Under the pieces are notes generated by a model. That model was not told where the DNA came from, made no database searches, and worked only from the letters and a program-made list of their open reading frames with translations. DNA of 64,000 nucleotides, taken from positions 31,664,800 through 31,728,799 of the forward strand of contig CM018690.1 in assembly GCA_009363875.1 (NCBI GenBank), read 5' to 3'. This DNA comes from Mikania micrantha (Eukaryota > Streptophyta > Magnoliopsida > Asterales > Asteraceae). A program made the position numbers and the translations under genes. Shown here in pieces: positions 46,201-59,640 of this stretch (position 1 is its first letter; each line of letters begins with the position of its first letter).

Positions 46201-47085
46201 TTAAAGAATACTATATTTTTATAACCGTTTTTTAAAAAGAATAACAAAATTATTATAAAAAAATTAATAAAAAAATAATTTAAAAATCAAAGTTTTAAAC
46301 AACGAGACATTTCTTAAAAAACTTTGATTTTTAAATTATTTTTTAATTAAAATTTTTGGCATATTTTTTCAAAAACAATTTTTTAAACAGAATGTTTAAA
46401 AAACAAAATTTTCAACACCAAAAGTCAAAAAATAATATTATTTTTTTATCCTTGAAGTTATTTACTTACACATAATTTTTATAATATTTTATTAAAAAAC
46501 ATGGTTTTATGCTTTGTAAATTTTTATTACTAACTATTTAATATTTTTTTATTATTCAACTCATGTAATATACGGGCTATTAGTCTAAATTTTTGTAAAA
46601 ATGACATTTTTTAAAATAGTTTTTTTCACGGAATGTCTAAAAAAGATTTTCAAAAAGAGAAAGTTCAAAAAATGCTATATTTGTTTTATTACTTCAATTA
46701 TTTATACGTGATTTTAATCATATTTTATCTCAGAATATTGTTTTGTAATTTGTAAGTCTTTTTTTTTAACCATTTAATATTTTATTTATTTAACACATAT
46801 AATACATGTATACAATCTTTTATTTTTGTAAAAAATGTTATTGTTTCAAAAACGAACTTTTTAAAACAAAATGTTTTATAAAAAACTTTCTTTGTTCAAA
46901 AGAATGATATTTATTTTATTAATTTAAAATATTAACTTATACGTTTTTTCAATCATATTTTATATACAAAAAAAACTTTATTATTTCTAAATTTTAATTA
47001 CTGACATTATTATTATTATTTAACATTTATAATAAATAGATACTAATTATTTTCTAAAAAATAAAAAAAGGTATTACATATTAAA
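46200..47085 (+). repeat. Diverged AT-rich tandem repeat, unit about 225-240 bp
   Basis: Three units can be aligned by TTCAACTCATGTAATATACGG (46556), TTTAACACATATAATACATG (46794) and TTTAACATTTATAATAAATAG (47017), with matching blocks ahead of each (ACGGAATGTCTAAAAAAG, AAACAAAATG and similar). The first copy retains a decayed ACTCATGTAATATACGGG hairpin and CTATTAGTC, like a Helitron 3' end. Confidence 0.6.
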
Positions 47086-47741
47086 AACTGAAATTGACTT
47101 CTTAAAAAACACCTAAATTATTTAGTATTGGGTCAGCTTTTTATGAAAAATACTTTTGCACTATGACCCAGTGGTCCATGCAAACCTTGGATTTACTAAT
47201 CTGCTTGTGTCCATATAAAATATGTTCCTGAAGCTTTTTAGTTTTGTAACACAAGGAACCTGCAAACAGTGACTTGTCATGGGCTGAAAGATTCCCTCAC
47301 CACTACTACTCACTATATTTGAAACCCAAAATTATTAAAAAAAATATATAAATATATTTTTATATCCTTTGAACCACACTAAAATGGAATTTAAGAAAAA
47401 GGGTTTCTAAAGATTGAAGTGACATTGGTAAAAAGATTACTTTCCCCAAAGATAAGGAAACAGACAGCATAAGTAATAGACACCAACCAATGAGAATTCC
47501 TCTCTGATCAAGAGTTGCTAAATCTACTTCCACTGGTTGTAGATTGGTATATAATTTCTTTCAAGAGTGTTATAACTTTGTTATAAAGTTCTTTATTCTA
47601 TGTGATGAGATATTTATCTTCTTTTCAATTGCCTACTTGTTTTTAGATTATTATTTCTTGGATTAGATTCTACACATTTGATGATTCTTGTGAACTCTTC
47701 AAATTTGTTACCTTACCCGACTCAACTTGTTTAGCTGGCAC
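47086..47741. other. Intergenic, nothing recognised
   Basis: AT-rich with no gene. Confidence 0.45.
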
Positions 47742-48026
47742 ATATATGTAATTCATTTTTTTTAAACAGCAACAACCGAGCATAACGTCGTGGCATATGC
47801 ATCACGCCAGCAGGCATTGGAAGACCCCTTCCTCAAGGGAGCGATAGCCCGTTTTACCAGGCGCCACCCTCGGAAGAGCTGCATCTGACGCGCAGAAACC
47901 AGCTTATTTTGCTGTAAACACTGTGCCCTCATCGGTTCAGAACCCGAGATTAAACTCAAGATTCCTCCACATTGAAATGTGAGTCTTCTACCACTAGAAC
48001 AACTTTATCTGAATATATGTAATTCA
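47742..48026 (-). mobile_element. tRNA-derived SINE with 14-bp target duplication
   Basis: The body is 47756-48012, flanked by ATATATGTAATTCA (47742-47755 and 48013-48026). On the minus strand it begins with a tRNA-like head containing an A-box-like TAGTGGTAGAAGACTC and a B-box-like GAGTTTAATCTC, and ends in an A tract (T8 at about 47757-47764 on the plus strand). A GC-rich body separates them. This fits a SINE. Confidence 0.82.
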
Positions 48027-50155
48027 CTTGACACTTCCCATTAAAATATCTAAAATATTTGAACATTTGTGTATGTTATATTATGCACTACACTTGGGAA
48101 GTTATTACACCACCAATTGACTTATTGTCTTCATATTAATAAAGGGATAGAACCGCGTATCACATACGCTTGCATTTCTCTGCATAACGATTAGAAATGT
48201 TTGTAGCGTTTATTTTGTAAAAGGGTTAAAAAGGCCATCAATGTAGAGGTGAAAAATAAATGGTCCTTAGAGCAAAACTGTGACCGGTTCTGGTTTCTTC
48301 CTGGGGATATTATAGTTGACCTGGTTCGTACTCAAAAAAATCCGCCTTCAAATTATTTTTATAATAGTTTCTACTGGTAATAGGTTACTACATAGACCCA
48401 AAAAAATCGGTTCCTACATGATTTTTTATTGTTACTTTTTTAGATGATAAACTAGTTGTTAGAAATGGTTATATGACCGAGTTTTTTAATTTTTGACCTT
48501 TTATTGGCCCCAAAACTTAGTATGATTACATTTTTGATGAATTTGTTGATTACTTACCTGACATGAAACCGAACGCAAAAAACACAATAAAAATGCTCTC
48601 ATTTTATATATCTACTATTGTAAATTATTACTATGACTCATCTACAATTATATAGAGTCTACGACTGTTCGGGTTGTTTCTCATAATGGAAACATTGAAG
48701 TTTAGTAGAATTGGGATTTGGTTAAATGAATAATTCAACTCTAACAACTTAATTGTTACAAGTTTTATAACCATCTTTTCTTTGCGAAAGAGTCAAACAC
48801 TACATTGACAAAACACATTGAAAATATTGCAATCTGAATAAAGTAAATCTAAAGTCCGAATAAACATACTAGGTAATGACGATGGAATATTTATGCGCAA
48901 TGTAAATAAGGTTTGAGACCAAATGACAAAGTTCATGATCCAAGAAGCATTTTTGTCTGGCACTTCAACAACAGCAGTTGACAAACATTATTCTAAAGAC
49001 GTTTTCATCTCCTTATACACACAAATCAAACTACACTTTATTGTTATTAAAATTGCAGGAAAACGAATAAAATGTTTTAATTAAATATTTCCAAAATTTG
49101 CGAACTGGTGTGAACTTAACTAATAATGTTTGATTGACTCCACATGATTTACCATAAGTATACCTTTGTGTCACTGCTCATTTGATAATCTCAATTCGTG
49201 ACAAATAATAAAACGTACAGTTGTGCTTGAACTATTTTTGACATATATATTTTGTAAGTTTTATATAATAGTTTTTCTAGTGTTGTTTGAGCCTCACTGT
49301 TTAAGAAAGAGTGTTGTGGGAAAATTATATATATCACCAAATTTTTTTAATATTTTCCAAATCTCAACTATAAATTACAGGAGGTTTACTATCCTATAAG
49401 CTGTTTACTACTTAAATTACATTTAATGACTTTAATTAAAATAAAATATATTGAAAAATATTTTCTAAACATACCACCAATTTTTACCAGTGTCATCACT
49501 TTAAACTTGTTTCTAAATTATAAGAGTTGAAGGCGCAATTGACAAAATTAATGATAGTTTGTCTTTGTATGAAGATCCAATTTTTACAACCGAAATGAAA
49601 CTTGTTTTTTAATAATTTGCAGTTAATTTATGAATTTTATTTCATAAATATAGCAACAACACAAGTACACAGCCGTCAATGACATCAGGGTCTGGTAACT
49701 CATCGATTAGGGACCCAAAGCTAATTTATTAAACATTATTCGAAATTTTAAGACTAAACAGAGAAACATCTCGTAAAGAGCTCGCTAGGTGTAGTGAAAC
49801 GGATTTTATATCCACCATGAATGTTGAAGACTTTAACAATTTTGATATTTTGACTTAACAGAAAGAAAAGAAATCCTAATTTCTTATTATATTTGTTATA
49901 GCCAATGATTTACTAACCGTCCGACCTTTTACGGTATCTTCATATATGTATTTACTATTACGAGCAAGATTTTATCAATACAGATAACAAGACTCAATGT
50001 GAAGTCATTGGAGATGTACATATACCTAAAGGATCACTTAGACGCAATTAACTATATAAAAACAAGCCTCAAAGACAAAATATTATTTGAAACCCAAGTA
50101 CAAAATAAAGAGGTGAATGACGAGTTATCTTTAGGCATATCCAATGAAGAATTAG
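48027..50155. other. Gene-free AT-rich DNA
   Basis: No gene recognised. Open frames here lack any family motif. Confidence 0.45.
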
Positions 50156-50213
50156 CCTTCAATGCATTGTTTCATTTGCAAATGCCTTCAATGCATTGTT
50201 TCATTTGCAAATG
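50156..50213 (+). repeat. Perfect 29-bp tandem duplication
   Basis: Two identical 29-bp copies (CCTTCAATGCATTG...GCAAATG) directly adjoin. Confidence 0.9.
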
Positions 50214-50475
50214 TAAACAGAAAAATTTAGTTTATTTAGAAAATTTGTTTCTTTTGTTTGTACAATTAAATATATATAAAAAATGACTTTTATGTTTATC
50301 ACATTTATTTTTAAAAAAATAATAAAAACTGTCCAGCTTGGTTTCCGAACCCAACCGGAAGGCCGGAACCAATTCTAAAAAAAATCCGGTTTGTGCGACA
50401 TTACATCAATGTCACTGGTCTTGTATTTTAGTAAAATGCAAGTCTTCTATTATGGTCGTATTACAATTCATAGTT

Positions 50476-50633
50476 GATAACGTTTGGTAATGCTTTTTTT
50501 TGAACGGCAATTTGGATCACTGACGGGCCATAGATCCACCCGATCATATCCACACCCAATAGGAGGAAACCCACCATAACAGACCCACCCGATCATATCC
50601 ACACTCAATTCTTAGTAGATAACGTTTGGTAAT
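50476..50633 (-). mobile_element. Short retroposon with 16-bp target duplication
   Basis: The body of 126 bp (50492-50617) lies between perfect copies of GATAACGTTTGGTAAT. It has a T8 tract then GAACGGC at its left end, so it is poly-A tailed on the minus strand. It contains two copies of GACCCACCCGATCATATCC-like sequence or close variants. Likely a 5'-truncated SINE or LINE copy. Confidence 0.75.
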
Positions 50634-51126
50634 ACTAACCGACAAAAACATGGAACAAACTGTGGTTAAAGGCAGAGAAGTGTTGGATTGGTGATGAACT
50701 ATGGTCAAAATAGGTTAAATTCTCATAGAACAAAGAATCAAGAGATAAGGTTTAGGTGGGTATTTTCCTAAAGATAAGGAAACATAAACCTAAGGTGTAG
50801 GCCCAACAAACAAAAATTCTATAAACATCTTGTCATGGCCTATTGCCAAAACTATTTTTAGATACTTTTAACACAATCAATCCTGTTTGAAGCATCCTAA
50901 ATATGGAGGTGTTTTGGTAAGTTTCAAAGATTTTATTTCTTATATGAGAACAAGTACTTTGAAAGCATGAAACTGGAGAATAAGACCATTGCAACAATGG
51001 TTATTTGGTTCTAACCTCTTAAGAAACTACCTAAACTAAAAACCCGAGATAATTCAATACAACAATCAGGATTGGCTTATTATACATAAATAAGGACCAA
51101 GCAGGCTTACATGATTGCAAACGCAA
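50634..51126 (-). other. 3' flank of the AK-HSDH gene
   Basis: Downstream non-coding sequence. The likely 3' UTR occupies the part nearest 51126, with AATAAG-like polyadenylation sequence near 51080. Confidence 0.45.
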
Positions 51127-54100
51127 TTAGCAAGATGGGGCGCCAAGATTTGAGGCGAGACGTAACAGGTCACTGAAAATACCGCCAGCTGTCACTTCAG
51201 CTCCGGCTCCCGGACCACGAACGATTAAAGGTTGTTTATTGTATCTTTCTGTTGTAAAAGAAATGATATTATCAGAACCTGAAAGCTGAGCAAATGGGTG
51301 CTGTTTTTTGTATCTTCGCAACTCCACAACTCCCTTCTGGTTTGTAACATCTACAACCCCAACATATCTTAGAACCTGAAAATATAAGAAGTGTTAGATG
51401 ACATAATACTCATATTTCAAATATATACACCAGACGAATAAGCCCATCAACATGCACAACTAAAATTCAAGAGAACTAGAATTGGCAGGATGAATGGGTC
51501 AGGCAATGGGTTAAAACATTTTAGTGTAGGTCGTAACAGGTCAGGCAGGTAGGTTTGACTATCGCACAATATTTCATCTGGGTTTTCTTCCAGAAAACAT
51601 TTTTTTTTTTAATATTTAGAGAGCAAATTTAAATTATAAAAGATCCCAAGTAGAAGTTGCTCACTTCTCCGGCATCCTCTGCAGCTTGCCGCTTGGTAGC
51701 TATATCTGAGTCAAAAGATGGTAGCTGCTGCATAAAATCATCCACTGATGCAGTTTCCTAAAATTTACAAACAGAAGTTATATTTGAATCGACAAATATA
51801 AAATAAGAAATGTAAGTATCTAATCTGCAGTTGTAGACGCACATAATAATCCTATCTTTGCATGTGCTCATGCATGTCCATGCGTTTGTATCAATACATT
51901 TACATTATTCTTCATAATGTGTATCAATACATTCACAATATTTTTCATAATGTTATGGCATAGTTTATAATTTAAGCAGAATAGCTAATGAACTATAACC
52001 AAAGTATTTTGACATTTTTTGCTTTTGATCATATTATTCATGATTTTTCTATAAAAAAATAAAATAAAATTCATAGACTTGGTTAATATACAACATTTGT
52101 ACAAAAAAATGATCATATTTCTTACCTTTAATGGGTCTGGAACAAGGCTTTGGACAGGGATATCTGAAAGTTCAAGTTTTAAACCACATTCTCTAGCAAG
52201 AATTATCACCTGCAATATTGTTACAAAAATATAACACCAAATATGGAGCGATAAAAGTATAGCAGGTATTTGCATATTCATGGCTACCTTTGTAAAAGAT
52301 ATAAATTACATGTCTTTAAATACAAGCAAAAAAGAACAATACAAATTACTGCCTGTGAACTGCTAACAATTTTATTAATATCTTACTATTTTCATTTGGA
52401 AATACCTTTCTGGCTACATCTGTTCCAGCAAGATCATCCCTAGGGTCTGGTTCAGTGTAACCAGCTGCTTTTGCCTCCATCACTACATCACTGAATGATC
52501 GCATGTCAACAAAACTGTTGAATATATAACTCAATGTCCCACTGCAAAGCCAAAAGAGTAATGTTACAAGACCAAATCAACCCATTTTATCAGTTTCAAA
52601 ATTTTAAACCTCAGCACTTTACAGCAAGTACGGGGTCGTTTGGTTGGGTCTGAACCATTAAGTGCTGAATGGTTAAGACGTCTGAATGGTTAAGAGGGTC
52701 TGAATGATTAAGAGGGTCTGAATCATTAGTGTTTGGTTGCACATCTGAATCTGAATGAAATTAAAATTAAAAAAAAAAAACTTTTTTTTTCAAAACCCTA
52801 AAAATCCATAATCGTCGACCTCACACTTCATCGCCGCCTCACCATCTCGTCGTCACCTCCACCACCCGCCGCCGCCGCCGCCTCCGCCTCCACCACCCGT
52901 CGTAGCCTCCACCACCGCCGCCTATCGTCGACCTCAGCACCTCATCACAACCGCCATCGTCATCGCCATTCAGCCATCGTAGCCCTCAGTTTCGGAAGCG
53001 ACCTCACGAGCCGTGGAAGACCATAAGCGGCAGCAGCAAGCGCGACGGCGGCAGCAGCGGTGGGCGGAGGTTGACGATCAAGTGGCTGTGACGGATGTAG
53101 CAGCTCCGCCGGTATGGAGAGATGGCCGGAATAGGAGAGATGGCCGTGAAGTTGGAGACCGAGGTGTGGGCATGCCTTCTATCCCCCATTCAGACGTGCT
53201 TTTTTTTGCGAAACAAACGGTCTGAATCTGAACATTCATATTCAGACCCATTCAGACCTATTAAGATCCAACCAAACAGCCCCTACAACTCCTGACTAAC
53301 ATATAAAGTTTTATATAAAAACAACCAAAAGTTAAACTAATCCACAAACTCACAAAGAAAAACCAATTATATTATTGTATCCACTAAGAAGAGATTTTTG
53401 CCAGAGAAAAGTAAGAACCAACAGAAGTTTGATATGTGTCATGCTAAAAATATGGAAACAAAAATCAAGTACAAAAAACAAAATCCAGTACAAAAAAAAT
53501 CTAGTACAAAAATCAAAAATCTAGTACAAAAAAATAAAATTCCAGTACAAAAAAATAAAAATGTAGTCAAAAACAAAAATCCAGTACAAAAAACACAAAA
53601 ATGCAGTACAAAAAAAATAGTACAAAAAAAAAAGCAGAACATAAAAAGAATCTAATACAAAAAAAAATAAAAATATAGTACAAAAAATAAGATGTTATAC
53701 CTAAATTATTATGCCACATGCCAAAATCCTATTACTTCTTACTCTTTTTAGGCAAGAAATCTCTTCTTATTTGATCTTTCTCCTATATTAATATATTCCA
53801 CATCAGAATACATTTATAATAGAGGATAATAAACATAAAAAAAAAACTTATTATATTCCAAACATTCTTCTTCTACATTTTATTTTAACTAACACTATTA
53901 AGAATTTATAAGCAGCTAGCAATTATGTGTTCCGAAATGACCACCCGTATATTTGGCTAGTCTGCATATTTACATAATCATTAATCAGTCAATGAACTTT
54001 ATGCATCTTCATAATCACTCTTTAAAAAACCTTAAGAAAATGTTGAGTGTAGCAGTAATTTTTGTGTATCTCGCATTAGATTTACTCTTAATTTCCTAAG

Positions 54101-57100
54101 AAATACTAGATTTGATTTTTTACAAATGAGCAAAATGGCCGCTTGATTAACCTGAAAATTCCTTCAATTTTTATAATTTTATCCCCAGTTTGAAGAAGAT
54201 CTCTTAAAGTATGCATGATTGGTAGACCAGCTCCAACGGTAGCTTCATAAAAGTAATGAGTAAATGATTGCCTTTGAAGAGCTCTCAACCTCAAATACTA
54301 CAGCATATATAAGGCTCCATCAAGAACTAGAAACAATTTGAATAAGTTGTGCTTCAGTTGCAGATTCCATCAAATGTGTTACCTTGTCAAGCGGTCCAGA
54401 ATTTGCTTTCTTATTTGGGGTAATCACATGAATTCCTGTGTGTAACCAGTCATGGTAGTGGTCTGCAACATCAGTGCTTGATGTACAATCTACTAATACT
54501 GCATTAGGAATAAAATGATTCTTGTGGACATGATGAACAAACTTTTCCAGATCAGCCTTTTCTCCTTTCTCCTTATGAAGTTCTTCCCATTTAGAAAGAT
54601 CAATACCCCTACAACATGTAAAAAAATACTATCAAAGGGTATATTTGACTTTTACCAACAATGTATATCACTCTTTTAGTGTTTTCTTGTACAGTTGTAC
54701 CCTGACTAGCATTAATGTTTTGTTCATTGTATGCAACTATGTGATCTTAAGGTTTTGTGGTGATTGAAGGAAAAAGATTGCTACCAAGTTTGAATAAAGC
54801 TGTTCACAAAACATCTTGGGAACAATTATATGACTATGTTTTGTTGTTCTTAATATGACAAGACACATTTTATTAGTTATGAAACAGTTGACTCCCAGGA
54901 CCAGCAGCTATTTGATTTGATATTTCTATGCATAATGATTTAGAAATAAGATATAAGAAAATATAAAACATGAAACTTACGTGTCACTCAGCAGCATTTT
55001 TTTCGACCCGATGATACCCATAACACGTAAATCAGTTTTAGACTTTTCCTTCAGGACTGCTGCCTATAATAGAAACATGTTAATGTATTCAGAAAAAAAT
55101 TAAAATGTAACCTGTGGCCATGTATCAAAAACGAAGTAGAGCTTTGTTTCGATGGAAGCAAACTAATTAAGTAGCAAAAAAATTAAAAAAAGAAAAAACA
55201 TAAATGGAAATTATACCTGATCCCTAAGCTGATTTAGTAAAGTGGCACCAATCAACCCAGGCCCAATTATGCCCACTGCTATTGATGTTTTAGAAAGATA
55301 GAATCTTGAATGGACTGCTCTTAGGGCCCTTACACAATCTTCCCTTTTGACTACTACTGTGATGTTGTACTCTGAACATCCTTGTGCTATAGCTCGGACA
55401 TTAATATTAGCCTGCATTACAAGAAAGTTGCATAAATCATAACTAAAATAGAAAAAACAAATTGTTTATGATGTCCGTACAGAAAAGCAGTAGATGTAGC
55501 AGTAAGGAGTTGATAGTATAATATTTTATCATACAAAGTTTCAAACCATAATATATGTATGACAAATTAAGGTGTACATAACTTACCTGTGCCAATGCGT
55601 TAAAAAGTGTGGCACTAACACCTGGAGTGCTAGCCATTTTCTGGCCAACTGCTGCAAGAATGCTACAGTTTGGGATTACTGCAACCTGGAAACAACAAAA
55701 AAATAAAACAAAATGTTATTTGAGATGAATTAGTCCAGATTGCGTCCCACAGTTTAAATTGCTAAACAGACTGAACACTTATGGAGACCAATATAAGTCC
55801 TTAATCAGGCATCATGAGCCATGTGTCTCATTGGAAGCAGCCTCTTTATTCCAGAGGGATAGATGTAAGGCATGTCTTCATCTTACTCTCCTCAGACCCC
55901 ACCTTAGCTTTGTTGATAGTGAGATGATGATAATGATACAATAATATGGTGGATAACTGGATACACCCCCATCTTACAATTTTATACCAAATCATACTAA
56001 TAAAATAAATCCACAAATACAGCACATTACATATATATATACAAAAGGCAAATGTCATCATTGCCTGTGTATATTAAAACTAATTAAATAATAATAATTA
56101 TATAATATTAATATTAATTAAATAATAACAATAATTAATAATAATAATTAAATAATAAATGATGTAAACTTTAGTAAAAATATACGGAGACAGTATTTTT
56201 TAATAATTATAATTAAATGATTAGAATACTTAAATAATAATAATTATCTAATACAAATACTAATTAAATAGTAATAGCAACAATTAATAATAATAAGTAA
56301 ATACTATATAATGTAATTTTGAATCAAGAATACCGGTGGGCAAACAATATTTGTTTTTTTGTCAGCATCGTTCGTATTTTTTTATGCTAGATTTTACGAA
56401 AGCAAAAGTTTTTCTTATTGTTTTAGTTCTACAACTTTTAACAATACGCGTTTATGTTTGTGTTCATATTCCTTCGGAGTGACACTTGCTTTTGTGATGG
56501 TTTTATTGTTTCAAGACATTTTGACAACCATTACGACGGCTACACTATAGGGTTTACGTCAGGCTGACAACCGTTGTGACGTTTTTTATATTTGTGTTTT
56601 GATATACGGTATCGTATATGTGTTCTGATATTCAGAATCGTAGTGGAATTCCGACCGCAACGCATGGGTGAACCCACTAGTTTGCTACAATTTGTAATGA
56701 TGTACGAAGTAGATTGTATAGAACTTACTTTTGTAAAAAGCACCAAGAAAACTTTCATCATACAAACCGAAAAAACTCAAGAGCGGTATATCAGTTCGTG
56801 TAAATAAATGTGTGTGCCTGTGTGGATATAGTTGATTTTTTATTTTATTTTGTGAAGGATTTGAGTCAAAGCTCGTCACCTGAGAAAGACGTCCAGCACT
56901 TAAAGCTTGACGAAATCTAGTCTCCAATGCCTTTGCAACCACTTTCACTTCCTTCTCAGGCACAGCAAAACACACAGAATGTTCACTACTAGCCTGCATT
57001 TACACCACACTTAACATAACGACTAAATCATTACGTGATTTAAAACAGTATAGGTACATACCTGAGAAATCATGATGACATTAGCTCCAACATCTTTAAC

Positions 57101-59145
57101 AGCACCAAAAATGTCACTTGCTGTACCCGGAACACCAGCCATTCCAGTTCTGAGACAGCATTTACATAAACGCAAATTACACAAAAAAAAAGGTCGAAGA
57201 GGATAAAGTGACCTGAAGATGGCACCATATGCAAGAAAACGTACCCCTCAACATTTACAAGGGCCAAGTTGTCTATGGTTGCAAAGCCTTTTACGTAAGT
57301 TACCAAGTTATCTTTTTCTTCAACTTCAATGGCAGGTGTCCTGCAAATTTTTGTTCCAGGTGCAGAGAGGTTGAAAATATTTCTTATAACAATGGGAATA
57401 TCATACTGCATCACTGGAATGATAGTTCGAGGATGTAAAACATTTGCCCCAAAATATGACTGCATTAAGCACTTTTAATTAGTTACAAACAAAATTAAGA
57501 AACTTCAAGGCATAAACAAAAAGAATGTATGAGTTTACCATTTCCCATGCCTCTTGATAAGATAAGGTATTCAGTACAACTGCCTCACTTACTGCAAAAC
57601 GAATAGTTATGCTCAGAATACATTCCAAACACATATCAAGAGATTTTAAAATTAGAAAAGAATTATGTTAATTATCTCCTAAATGTTAAAACTAACCTTT
57701 TCTAGGATCTGCACTATACACTCCATCAACATCTGTCCAAATCGTCACTTGACGGGCCCTGAACAAAGCACCCATGATTGCAGCAGAGAAATCGCTCCCA
57801 TCCCTTTTTAAAGTTGTAGGTATATTTTGAGGGGTGCTAGCTATAAAACCAGTAGCAACAACTACCTTAGAAGGATTTTTCACGAGCCAATTGTCAAGTC
57901 TATGCTCTGAATCCTCATAATCAGGATCAACTTGATTAGAACCAGCAGGTGTCACAATCAAGACATCCCTTGTGTCCATCCAGGTACAGTCTATCCCACC
58001 CTGATAATTATAAAATGAAATTTAAAAAACTAAAATAAGCTCAATTCACTCATATTTAAAGTATATTCAGCATCAAGATAATTACTTTTCTAAGGACAGC
58101 TGACAATATCTGAGCTGACCATAACTCTCCATGTCCCGCAACAAAAGCTGAAAAAGATTCTGTACCATGTCCCGCTGAACATGAAGACATAATCGTTATT
58201 ACTCAAACTTATAGAAGCAGTAAACACACGAGTGATCAGAAAAGAAAAACAAAAGGGATAAACACCTATATATATTGCACGTAGCATTGCTTTTAGGTTG
58301 TTGATATCACGAGTGAGAATAGACAAGAAACTTGCAAGTTCATCCCCATCAAGTAGGTTAACTGCAGTCAACTTGTGTTTTTCATATACAGCATCAAGTG
58401 CCGATTCATATGAATCATCTCGTGACTGTGCTTTCTCGATAAGATCGTACATCATATCTGTAACTTTTGACATTGCAGAAACAACGACCAGCTTTCTTTC
58501 AGAATTGTCTTCCATAACAATATTGGCAACATTTTGGATTCTTTGGGCAGTTCCCACACATGTGCCACCAAATTTATGGATTGACCAGGTGTCACCTTTG
58601 ACTATCGGAGACTTCACAGGCACTTCAGTTGTTAAAACATCTGAAAAATTGATAAAGGCAGACAGAATATGCATAAAAAAGAATACTTCACCCATATGGT
58701 GGTATGATAGAATAATTTGCATACTAGAAAACTGAAATGGTGAGAAAAGACTTGGATTTAGACCTGTTGTAACTGAAGCAGAAACTTTGAAATTGAAGTT
58801 GCAGGGCTCTCTTTTTCTCAAATCAGAAGGTAGCCCTATTCTGTATATTGAAAGTGACATGCATAACTTTAGAGCTTCAACAATTTAACAGGGGTTCAAA
58901 AGTAAGTGAAAATCAAGGTGCGTACAGATTAGCGGGACACTCGAAACAAGGAACACCTACAGAGATAGTTATTTGGTTACAAAGTCATAACTGAAATCTT
59001 ACTTGTAAATCAAAGCACGTTGAAGGAGAGACGATGCACTGGATAAGCAAATCCTAGACTTTGTCTCTGCAGTCGCATCATGCGCTGCTAATTGAGAGTA
59101 CAGTCTCGGAAGATACAATGATGCAATTGGAGTCAATAATGCCAT
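51127..59145 (-). CDS. AK-HSDH: Bifunctional aspartate kinase/homoserine dehydrogenase, chloroplastic, 18 exons
   Basis: Catalyses the first and third steps from aspartate towards threonine, isoleucine and methionine in plastids. Exons (- strand): 59145-59003, 58840-58764, 58640-58266, 58174-58086, 58000-57697, 57591-57539, 57459-57245, 57149-57062, 56993-56880, 55685-55587, 55411-55217, 55063-54981, 54608-54383, 54297-54152, 52541-52406, 52209-52126, 51757-51665, 51375-51127. All junctions are GT-AG and phases join to 922 codons plus stop, close to known plant enzymes. Residues 1 to ~88 are a Ser/Leu/Arg-rich transit peptide. Kinase: KFGGT at 96-100. Two ACT regulatory domains lie at ~415-560 (threonine feedback in this family). 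Dehydrogenase: GxGxxG at 569-574 (GPGLIG), NKKANSGP near 677-684, YEATVGAGLPI, and a PDPRDDLAGTDVARK block. No damage seen. Confidence 0.97.
52629..53286. mobile_element. Harbinger/Tourist-like MITE in AK-HSDH intron 14
   Basis: The element is 52632-53283. Ends are GGGGTCGTTTGGTTGGGTCT and ATCCAACCAAACAGCCCC, with TAC on both sides (52629-52631, 53284-53286) as a 3-bp duplication. Near the left end GTCTGAA(T/C)...ATTAAG repeats several times and is inverted at the right end. The middle (52810-53165) is strikingly GC-rich (CACCGCCGCC runs) against an AT-rich intron and may be captured sequence. Confidence 0.75.
53385..53769. mobile_element. Stowaway-like MITE filled with a minisatellite, AK-HSDH intron 14
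   Basis: The element is 53387-53767, with TA on both sides. Terminal inverted repeats of about 31 bp with few mismatches: AGAAGAGATTTTTGCC on the left, GGCAAGAAATCTCTTCT on the right. Its middle (53455-53690) is about a dozen copies of an ~18-22-bp unit AAAATCCAGTACAAAAA. Confidence 0.7.
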
Positions 59146-59640
59146 CCTATCTTAACCCTTAACAACAAAACAGAAAGAACAGAGTGTGCAAATGAATCAG
59201 TAATCTGTTAATCACCAGTCATTCTAATTTAAATTAGAAGAAAAAACAATTTCAGGCAGGATCTCTGCTTAATACCTCTATTTTTAAGTGTAATCTGTTT
59301 CATATGCGTTCTAGCACCAGTCCAAATGCATCGAACAAATTGAAATGCAAATCTTAATAAACACTAAACCAACGGTAATCATACAATACATTGAGCACTT
59401 CAATGCTTTATATCATAACAGAAACAAACAAAAACTAACAAATCCTAATGATTTTGAGATAAATTCGCAGGAGATTATGTATGATTAAGATTTGTAAAAC
59501 TGACGAAGCACTAGTCGGAATGCACTTACAGCTGCCGGAAAACAAGTTCAGCGAGGGGACGACGGCGAGAGACAGTGGCGAATGGGCGCCGGTTGATGCT
59601 GTATTAAACCCTACCAACGTCCAATTATTATTATAGCAGT
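59146..59640 (-). promoter_or_regulatory. 5' UTR, probable leader intron and core promoter of AK-HSDH
   Basis: A leader exon of about 59530-59625 (GC-rich, no ATG) could end at CAGCT|GTAAGT near 59529. An acceptor TTGTTGTTAAG lies a few bases before the start codon. A telo-box-like AAACCCTA (59615-59622, plus strand) is common in plant housekeeping promoters. Splicing is inferred. Confidence 0.5.

Noticed and set aside
49999..50286. 95-codon open frame
   Set aside because: Its end is made by a 29-bp tandem duplication and no domain is recognisable.
53013..53225. 70-codon GC-rich open frame in the Harbinger-like MITE
   Set aside because: A composition effect of CGG-rich DNA in an intron on the opposite strand to the gene.
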